Of a stretch of 64,000 nt of DNA, positions 58,554 through 64,000 are shown piece after piece. The notes beneath the pieces were generated by a model that had not been told where the DNA came from, searched no databases, and worked only from the letters and a program-made list of their open reading frames with translations. Each line of letters opens with the position of its first letter. Positions within the stretch are counted from its first letter, which is position 1. Made by a program: the position numbers and the translations under genes. The stretch covers positions 114,472 to 178,471 of the forward strand of contig NZ_RBIR01000009.1 in NCBI RefSeq assembly GCF_003634095.1, read 5' to 3'. The stretch comes from Arthrobacter oryzae. Its GTDB lineage: Bacteria > Actinomycetota > Actinomycetes > Actinomycetales > Micrococcaceae.

Positions 58554-59400
58554 CATGGAAGTCGTAAACCCCCGCGCCGGGCTCTTTCGAGTCATTCTCA
58601 CGGCCTACGGGGTCCTGATCTACCTGTTTCTGTTCACTCCCATCGCCGTGATGGTCCTGCTTTCGTTCAATAAATCGAAGGTGGTCGGCTTTCCGATGAC
58701 AGGGTTCACCCTGGACTGGTATTCATCGCTCACGCAAAACATGATCATCCAGGACGCACTCGGGAAGTCCCTGGCCGTGGGCGTCTCGGTCACCGTTCTC
58801 GCCACGGTCATCGGCACCGCTGCGGCGTTCCCGCTGGTGCGGGCCCACATCAAGTACCGCAGCGCCGTCCGGGTCTTCATCACCTTGCCCATCATGATTC
58901 CAGGGCTCCTCATCGGCGTCGCGATCCTCGTGCTTTCGACGAATATCCTGCATTTGCAGCCGTCCTTGCCGATCGCCGTCATCGGTCAAACAGTCCTGGC
59001 AACACCGTTTGTCATCCTCGTGGTGTCCTCACGACTGGAGAGCCTGGACCGCAACTTCGAGCGAGCCGCAGCGGACCTGGGCGCGGGTCCGGTGCAGCGG
59101 TTCAGCTTTGTTGTCCTGCCCCTGGTTTACCCGGGGATCGTGGCCGCGGCCCTCATGGCCTTCACGCTGTCGCTGGATGAGTTCGTTGTCACCAATTTCA
59201 TCATCGGCAGCGATCAGACGCTTCCGATCTATATCTACAGTCAGCTCAAGTTCGGGATCACCCCGGAAGTCAACGCTTTGGCCTCTCTCATGCTCCTGGG
59301 AACGATCACCTTGGTCGTTGTGACAACGCTGGGTCTGCGCCTGATCAAAATGTTGACCGCAAAGAGCAGGCAAGAAGAAAAAACAGGAGTTCCTGCATGA
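58543..59400 (+). CDS. ABC transporter permease (PotC type)
   Basis: A 285-residue permease. The EAA loop is SLDRNFERAAADLGAGPVQR, with AFTLSLDEFVVTNFIIG before the last helices, as in PotC. The ATG overlaps the PotB-type gene by 11 bp and is preceded by AAGGATATTT. The C-terminus ends in a short charged tail. Confidence 0.92.
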   Translation: MAHDMEVVNPRAGLFRVILTAYGVLIYLFLFTPIAVMVLLSFNKSKVVGFPMTGFTLDWYSSLTQNMIIQDALGKSLAVGVSVTVLATVIGTAAAFPLVRAHIKYRSAVRVFITLPIMIPGLLIGVAILVLSTNILHLQPSLPIAVIGQTVLATPFVILVVSSRLESLDRNFERAAADLGAGPVQRFSFVVLPLVYPGIVAAALMAFTLSLDEFVVTNFIIGSDQTLPIYIYSQLKFGITPEVNALASLMLLGTITLVVVTTLGLRLIKMLTAKSRQEEKTGVPA

Positions 59401-60392
59401 AAAAGTCTTGCGAAATTTCAGTCGTCCTGGAGGCGTTCGCCGACACCCCCCTCGAAGAGGTGCTTTCCTGGCTAAGCCAGGAGGTTCCCGAAGTGACCGC
59501 TATCGAGGTCGGGGCAGGCGGGTACGCGCCGCACCCCCATTGTGATCCGGATGAGCTTCTCGCCAGCGAGTCCGGCAGAAGCCGGTGGCTTTCGACACTG
59601 GCACGACACGACATCGCCCTGGATGCGCTCAACGTGTGGGGCAACCCCCTGCACCCTGACCCCGAAATCTCCCGGGCCCACGACAATGCCCTGCGACGGG
59701 CAATCCGGCTGGCCGGCCCCCTGGGCACGGACACGATCGTGGCAATGTCCGGGTGCCCGGCCCCAACCGCCGCTGACGTGTCTGCTTCGTTTGGGGCCGG
59801 CGGCTGGCTCCCGTACCTCGAAGGCGTCCACGACCGGCAGTGGGAGGAACATGTCGCACCGTACTGGTCCGAAATCGCCGAGTTCGCCAAGAGGGAGAAC
59901 CCCGACGTTAACCTCTGCATCGAGCTGCACCCTGGAACCACGGTCTACAACGTGGAGACGTTCGAAAAATTCACGGCGCTTGGATCGAACCTCTACGCGA
60001 ACCTGGACCCCAGTCATTTCTTCTGGATGGGCATGGACGCGAACAAGGTTGTCGAGCGGATCCTGCCCAGGATAGGCCACGTCCACGCCAAGGACACCTC
60101 TTTCAACGAGGAAGCACTTGCCCTGAACGGGCTGCTCGACCACCGGTGGCCCGCCAGCCCGGCGGAGATGCCATGGAACTTTTCAGTCCCTGGCCGCGGC
60201 CACGACGAAGCCTGGTGGCACGCGCTCATCGCCCGGTTCGCCGACTCACCCGTCAGAAGTGTTTCTATCGAACATGAGGACCCCTTCGTCGACGCCAAGA
60301 CAGGCGTTAAGGAGGCCGCCGGGCTCATAGACCGTGCTCTCAGCGCCACCTGGCCAAACCCGGCTCCCCAATTCGCAAACCTCACCCCCTAA
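59397..60392 (+). CDS. Sugar phosphate isomerase/epimerase family TIM barrel (first)
   Basis: A 331-residue AP-endonuclease-2/xylose-isomerase-like barrel. VTAIEVGAGGYAPHPHCDPD, VNLCIELHPGTTVYNVETFE, ANLDPSHFFWMGMD and GHVHAKDTSFN supply the Glu/Asp/His residues that bind a divalent metal. Such enzymes epimerise or isomerise keto-sugars, and some relatives cleave 3-keto-glycosides by beta-elimination. It is coupled to the PotC-type gene (ATGA overlap) and followed by a Gfo/Idh gene. Confidence 0.87.
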   Translation: MKKSCEISVVLEAFADTPLEEVLSWLSQEVPEVTAIEVGAGGYAPHPHCDPDELLASESGRSRWLSTLARHDIALDALNVWGNPLHPDPEISRAHDNALRRAIRLAGPLGTDTIVAMSGCPAPTAADVSASFGAGGWLPYLEGVHDRQWEEHVAPYWSEIAEFAKRENPDVNLCIELHPGTTVYNVETFEKFTALGSNLYANLDPSHFFWMGMDANKVVERILPRIGHVHAKDTSFNEEALALNGLLDHRWPASPAEMPWNFSVPGRGHDEAWWHALIARFADSPVRSVSIEHEDPFVDAKTGVKEAAGLIDRALSATWPNPAPQFANLTP

Positions 60393-60419
60393 CTAATACA
60401 TCTCAAGGAGAACCCAGAC

Positions 60420-61541
60420 ATGACTCGTCGACTCAAAGTTGGTGTGGTCGGTGCCGGCCTCATCGCCCAGGTGATGCACCTCAACTACCTCAGAGAGCTG
60501 TCCGACCGGTACGAAATCGCCGCGCTCTGCGACATCTCGGCGGAAAACGCCAAAAACAATGCCGAGCGGTACAGCATTCCGAAGACCTTCTCCGACTGGC
60601 GCGAAATGCTTCAGGAACCGATCGATGCGGTCCTCATCCTGACGTCGGGAAGCCACGCTCCCATCGCCATCGCCGCGGCCAAGGCGGGCAAGCATGTCCT
60701 CGTCGAGAAGCCGATGTGCTTCTCGGTCGAAGAAGGCCTGGAAATGCAGGCGGCCGCCGAAGAAGCCGGCACCGCGCTCATGGTCGCCTACCCCAAACGG
60801 TACGACCCGGCGTACGAACGCTTCCGGGACTTGGCCGCCGACACGGTGGATCCTCGTCTTCTCCGGGTGACGACCTTCGAGTCCCCTTTCCTGCCCTACG
60901 TCCAGCACTACTCCCTGGCGCCGGTGTCCCCGATTCCCGCCGAGGCAATTGCCCTTTGGAAGACTCAGACCCAGGAAAGCATCACCCGGGCCATCGGGGA
61001 CGCTGACCCGTTCCTGCGCGAGAGCTACCACGCCGTCCTTCTGGACACCTTGGTGCATGAACTGAACACCATTCGCGGCGTCTTCGGCGAGCCCACGAGC
61101 CTGGACTATGTCGACCTGACGGCCGGAAGCCTCACCGTCGTGCTCAAATTCGGTGACCTGACCGCGGCGATCCACTGGCTCGACCTCCCGGGAATCACCC
61201 GTTACGAGATGGAGTTCGCGATCTACGGCCCGGAATCCCGCACAACGCTGAGCTTCCCGTCGCCCTTCCTGCGCAGCGCACCGGCAACCGTGGAGATCAT
61301 TGACGGCGAAGTCGGTACGGCGAAATCCCGACACATCAGCGAGACCGTGTCGTACGAAAGCTCATTCAAGCTGGAACTCCAGGCCTTCCACGATTGCGTC
61401 GTCAAGGGCACCGAACCGCTCACGAACGCTCAGGACGCCCTGCACGACCTGGCCCTTTGCCAGTCCATCATTCGATACATCCAGCAGGGAGAGCCCATTG
61501 CGCACCCCAGCTCGATTGACGCCCCCGCGTTCGTTAACTAA
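60420..61541 (+). CDS. Gfo/Idh/MocA-family oxidoreductase (second)
   Basis: A 373-residue enzyme. LKVGVVGAGLIAQVMHLNYL is the dinucleotide motif, HVLVEKPMCFSVEEGL carries the catalytic lysine, and VLLDTLVHELNTIRGVFGEP has the conserved His in the C-terminal domain. A long insert around YVQHYSLAPVSPIPAEAIAL is unlike the first Gfo/Idh of the operon, suggesting a different substrate. Ribosome binding site AAGGAGAACC. Confidence 0.88.
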   Translation: MTRRLKVGVVGAGLIAQVMHLNYLRELSDRYEIAALCDISAENAKNNAERYSIPKTFSDWREMLQEPIDAVLILTSGSHAPIAIAAAKAGKHVLVEKPMCFSVEEGLEMQAAAEEAGTALMVAYPKRYDPAYERFRDLAADTVDPRLLRVTTFESPFLPYVQHYSLAPVSPIPAEAIALWKTQTQESITRAIGDADPFLRESYHAVLLDTLVHELNTIRGVFGEPTSLDYVDLTAGSLTVVLKFGDLTAAIHWLDLPGITRYEMEFAIYGPESRTTLSFPSPFLRSAPATVEIIDGEVGTAKSRHISETVSYESSFKLELQAFHDCVVKGTEPLTNAQDALHDLALCQSIIRYIQQGEPIAHPSSIDAPAFVN

Positions 61542-61556
61542 TCAAGGATTCTGATC

Positions 61557-62489
61557 ATGCAGAGCAATAACACCGGCATCGTCGTGGCAAACGCCCCCAT
61601 CAGCTACGGAGCATTTGAAGTCACAGTCGGGATCGACCCGAACGTCCCCGATGGGGCTGCGATCCTCGAGGCGGTCAGCTCGGCCGGGTACGCCGGAATC
61701 GACCTCGGTCCTGTCGGCTATTTGGGGGACGGGGCGGAGCTAGGCGAAGGCCTCGCCGCGCACGGTCTGGGTCTGACCGGCGCCTACCTTGAGTTGCCGT
61801 TCTCAGACGCCTCCGAGCTGGACGCGATGATGCCCGAACTCGATGCCATGCTGGACACCTTCGATGCTATTTCCGAATTTCAACGCGGCTTGCCGCCGAA
61901 ACCGACCATCGCCGATGCAGGTGCCGAACACCGCCGGAATTCTCCAGGCTCCGGTCAGAGGAACCCCACGAGCGGCTACAGCCCGGAGCAATGGGATGCC
62001 TTCGCGATCGGGCTTGCCCGTGTGGTTGAACATTGCCGCAAGCGTGGCTACGAGCCGACGTTCCATCACGAGACCGGTACATACGTCGAGTCTCCGGAGG
62101 AGATCGCCAAGGTATTGGAAATCTCGGACATCGGACTGTGCCTGGACTCCGGACACTTCCTCATCGGCGGCGGCGACCCCGTGGAATATCTCCGCACCTG
62201 GGCCGACCGCATCAATCATGTGCATCTGAAGAGCGCGAGTATCGCCCGGTTCAATGAAGTCGTTGCGGAGAAGCTGCCCACGACCGCAATCTGGGAACGG
62301 GAAGTGTTCCCCGTGCTTGGCGAAGGCGACCTTGACTGCGATGCCTTTATTTCCACACTGAAAGACATCGGGTACTCGGGCTGGCTGGTCGTTGAGCAGG
62401 ACATCCTGCCCCAGACGGCGGAGCGCTTCGAGCGCGCCATCGCAGACCAACAGGCCAACAGGACATTCCTTGCGGAGCGTGGACTGTGA
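61557..62489 (+). CDS. Sugar phosphate isomerase/epimerase family TIM barrel (IolE-like, second)
   Basis: A 310-residue barrel most like inosose dehydratase (IolE): GIVVANAPISYGAFEVTVGI at the N-terminus, YEPTFHHETGTYVESPEEIA, GLCLDSGHFLIGGGDPVEYL, and NHVHLKSASIARFNEVVAEK. The metal ligands are kept. It may dehydrate a keto-cyclitol or keto-sugar. It is followed by an overlapping Gfo/Idh gene resembling inositol 2-dehydrogenase, so a cyclitol pathway segment is plausible. Confidence 0.87.
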   Translation: MQSNNTGIVVANAPISYGAFEVTVGIDPNVPDGAAILEAVSSAGYAGIDLGPVGYLGDGAELGEGLAAHGLGLTGAYLELPFSDASELDAMMPELDAMLDTFDAISEFQRGLPPKPTIADAGAEHRRNSPGSGQRNPTSGYSPEQWDAFAIGLARVVEHCRKRGYEPTFHHETGTYVESPEEIAKVLEISDIGLCLDSGHFLIGGGDPVEYLRTWADRINHVHLKSASIARFNEVVAEKLPTTAIWEREVFPVLGEGDLDCDAFISTLKDIGYSGWLVVEQDILPQTAERFERAIADQQANRTFLAERGL

Positions 62490-63424
62490 GCCCGCGTTTT
62501 CGCCTCGGTCTGATCGGTGGCGGCCGGATGGGACGCACCCACCTTAGGGCGCTGACGGATTCAGCCTTGGTGGAGTGCGTTGCCGTTGCCGAGCCCTTCG
62601 AATCATCCGCACGGGAACTGAGGTCCATGGGTCTGGCGGTATTCCCGACCGTGGAAGAGATGCTCGCTGCTGGTGGTCTTGACGGTGTCATTATCGCCGC
62701 ACCCACCGATCAGCATGTCGAGCTCGCCACCAAAGTCATTGAAGCCGGCGTCTCAGTGCTCTGCGAGAAGCCCTTCGGTATCTCCGCCGAAGACGCGCGG
62801 AAGGCTGCTGCGCTGGCCGCTGAACGCGGCGTCGCTTTGCAGATCGCGTATTGGCGTCGTTTCATCCCCGAACTGGTTGCGCTCCGCCGGGAGATCGCGG
62901 CCGGGAAGTTGGGCAATATCCAGCATGTCGTGTGCTCGCAGTGGGATGAGGCGCCGCCGGCGGCAAGTTTCCGAAACCACAGCGGCGGGATCTACATCGA
63001 CATGGGTGTTCACGAAATCAACCAGGTGCTCTGGCTTCTTGACCAGGATGTCTCCGACGTGACAGCCGTGGCAGGGCCCGCCACGGAAGACCCCGATGCG
63101 GCCAACGACGTGGACAGCGCACAGGCGCTGATCTCCCTCTCGGAGGGGGCCACCGCGATCGTCTCCCTTGGACGCTTTTATCCCGGGGGCGATGTAGTCA
63201 CGGCCGAAGTATTTGGCTCGATGGGGCACTCCCGCATTGAGGTCGTTTCGCCCGAGAGCGGGGAAGCTCCCCAGCTGGAGGCGCTGCGCCTCCAGGCCGA
63301 GTCCTTCGCCCGCCACGCGGCGGGCGCTCCGTCCGAAGGCACCACAGCCCTGGAAGCTGCAGAGGTACTCGAGATTGCACAGCGGTTGACTGACTCAGCC
63401 AGGATTGCCGTCCTCGCCGGGTGA
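62486..63424 (+). CDS. Gfo/Idh/MocA-family oxidoreductase (third, inositol-2-dehydrogenase-like)
   Basis: A 312-residue enzyme. LGLIGGGRMGRTHLRALTDS is the NAD-binding motif, SVLCEKPFGISAEDAR the catalytic lysine and YIDMGVHEINQVLWLLDQDV the Asp/His helix. This is the closest of the three to myo-inositol 2-dehydrogenases. GTG start at 62486 overlaps the IolE-like stop (GTGA). It is the last gene of the operon. Confidence 0.9.
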   Translation: MSPRFRLGLIGGGRMGRTHLRALTDSALVECVAVAEPFESSARELRSMGLAVFPTVEEMLAAGGLDGVIIAAPTDQHVELATKVIEAGVSVLCEKPFGISAEDARKAAALAAERGVALQIAYWRRFIPELVALRREIAAGKLGNIQHVVCSQWDEAPPAASFRNHSGGIYIDMGVHEINQVLWLLDQDVSDVTAVAGPATEDPDAANDVDSAQALISLSEGATAIVSLGRFYPGGDVVTAEVFGSMGHSRIEVVSPESGEAPQLEALRLQAESFARHAAGAPSEGTTALEAAEVLEIAQRLTDSARIAVLAG

Positions 63425-63730
63425 ACGCGTTCCCGTGAGAAACGGACCGGGTATGGAACGCAATACCCGCCGATAATTTCGGGCAAATCGGGCCGGAAGT
63501 TGAGTTAGAAACGACGCGCTGAGTAAGCGGCACGGGTTGCTCACCCAAGGGAGCAACCCGTGCCGTCTCAGAGCAGAATCACGGTCCGGGACGCTTCACT
63601 TGACGGTTCGTCTGCGGTTAGGGGAAGAACCGGCAGTTGAACTCGTCCCGGAACGGGCTTCGGCAGGCCGGCGGAGCGGCCCAACAATGACCGGACACGC
63701 AGACCCACCGTTCCACCAGAAAGGAAACCA
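63425..63730. other. Intergenic region with strong hairpin
   Basis: GGCACGGGTTGCTC (63529-63542) and GAGCAACCCGTGCC (63551-63564) form a perfect 14-bp stem with an 8-nt loop about 105 bp after the operon stop. No T-tract follows. The rest of the interval should contain the promoter of the glycosyltransferase gene; no gene is supported. Confidence 0.6.
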
Positions 63731-63817
63731 ATGCCAACGGCCCCCTCTCTTCGCCTCACCCGGCCCTCCGCCGGCGGGAAAACCACTGACGGTCGTGCTG
63801 AAAGGACCCCGCGATGA
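63731..63817 (+). CDS. 28-residue leader ORF coupled to the glycosyltransferase
   Basis: An ATG frame of 28 codons (MPTAPSLRLTRPSAGGKTTD...) follows a good AAAGGAAACC ribosome binding site, and its TGA overlaps the ATG of the next gene (ATGA). It is basic and low in hydrophobic residues. It may couple translation or be a chance frame. Confidence 0.4.
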   Translation: MPTAPSLRLTRPSAGGKTTDGRAERTPR

Positions 63818-64000
63818 CCCCCTCGGTTGCAGTCGCTGCCGTGACGTTTGACCGTCCCAGGGAGCTGGCAGTCCTGTTGGATGCGATCAACAACCAGACC
63901 GCCCAGGTGCGCTCCATTTGCCTCGTCGACAGCGGCACGGTGCCTTCCAAGGACGTCTCCGACCGGCACGCCAACGTGGACTATGTCCGCTCCGAGGCGA
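63814..64000 (+). CDS. Family 2 glycosyltransferase (partial, N-terminus)
   Basis: About 62 residues before the window ends. VAVAAVTFDRPRELAVLLDA is the first strand-helix of GT-A family 2 enzymes, and SICLVDSGTVPS corresponds to the second strand, where VDNGS is usual. A nucleotide-sugar-dependent cytoplasmic or membrane-associated transferase is expected; the DxD and acceptor regions are beyond the edge. Confidence 0.75.
   Translation, partial: MTPSVAVAAVTFDRPRELAVLLDAINNQTAQVRSICLVDSGTVPSKDVSDRHANVDYVRSEA

Noticed and set aside
1..64000. CRISPR arrays, rRNA genes, phage structural genes or toxin-antitoxin pairs
   Set aside because: No regularly spaced short repeats, rRNA-like stretches or characteristic proteins were seen on either strand.

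Overview
The window is high-GC, has dense same-strand operons with purine-rich ribosome binding sites, frequent ATGA/GTGA stop-start overlaps and several GTG/TTG starts. The regulator mix (LacI, GntR, DeoR, MarR, AraC, ArsR), the ABC importers and the GMC oxidoreductases fit a soil actinobacterium of the Micrococcaceae (Arthrobacter, Pseudarthrobacter or Paenarthrobacter type). That assignment is inference from style and gene content. Most of the window looks like accessory catabolic capacity: transport and oxidation of unusual carbohydrates, with regulators at almost every junction.

Layout. 1-5516: an ArsR regulator running off the left edge with a perfect palindromic operator, an SRPBCC gene, a frameshifted hypothetical gene, a divergent AraC/short-chain dehydrogenase pair, and the first copy of a dispersed repeat. 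5657-27520: a large uronate/glycoside locus. Leftward genes are an MHS-family transporter, a HAD phosphatase, KDPG aldolase, KDG kinase and a sugar ABC importer without its own ATPase. Rightward genes are LacI, a Gfo/Idh oxidoreductase, a CoA-transferase, a GMC oxidoreductase fused to a gluconate-dehydrogenase subunit-3 domain, an enoyl-CoA hydratase, an aldehyde dehydrogenase, a GH88 unsaturated glucuronyl hydrolase, a shikimate-dehydrogenase-like protein, a second GMC enzyme, a second LacI and an HbpS/UPF0303 protein. Two shared operator sequences link the transporter promoter with the ABC/LacI promoter. 28559-30346: an amidohydrolase and an alpha/beta hydrolase. 30404-39946: a divergent GntR regulator and an amino-acid-like cluster (branched-chain aminotransferase, MFS, methyltransferase-like protein, RraA-like aldolase; then XRE-cupin, B3/4 protein, EamA exporter, DapA-like aldolase, MFS). 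40452-43880: a third repeat copy, a decayed IS3-family element, a lone GTP cyclohydrolase II and a MarR regulator. 44238-54012: a fourth repeat copy, then a leftward APC permease / glycerol-kinase-like / GlpA-like / GlpB-like operon, a GntR gene and a DeoR gene, with a 430-bp inverted duplication embedding both operon promoters. 54174-63424: a rightward operon with a spermidine/putrescine-type ABC importer, three Gfo/Idh oxidoreductases and two xylose-isomerase-like TIM barrels. The right edge cuts a family 2 glycosyltransferase.

How it may work together (inference). In the first locus GH88 would release unsaturated uronic acid, which can reach KDG and then KdgK and Eda to pyruvate and glyceraldehyde 3-phosphate. 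The GMC and Gfo/Idh enzymes would oxidise sugar rings, possibly at C3, and the CoA-transferase/hydratase/aldehyde dehydrogenase set would handle a carboxylic fragment. In the right-hand loci the shared promoter block suggests that one DeoR regulator co-controls a kinase/dehydrogenase operon (glycerol-like moiety) and a sugar- or cyclitol-oxidising operon, as if one conjugated substrate were split into two halves.

The features most worth following are the four-copy repeat carrying a tRNA-3'-end-like block and a covarying inverted repeat, the inverted promoter duplication, and the fused GMC enzyme within the GH88 locus. No complete tRNA, rRNA or CRISPR array was seen.
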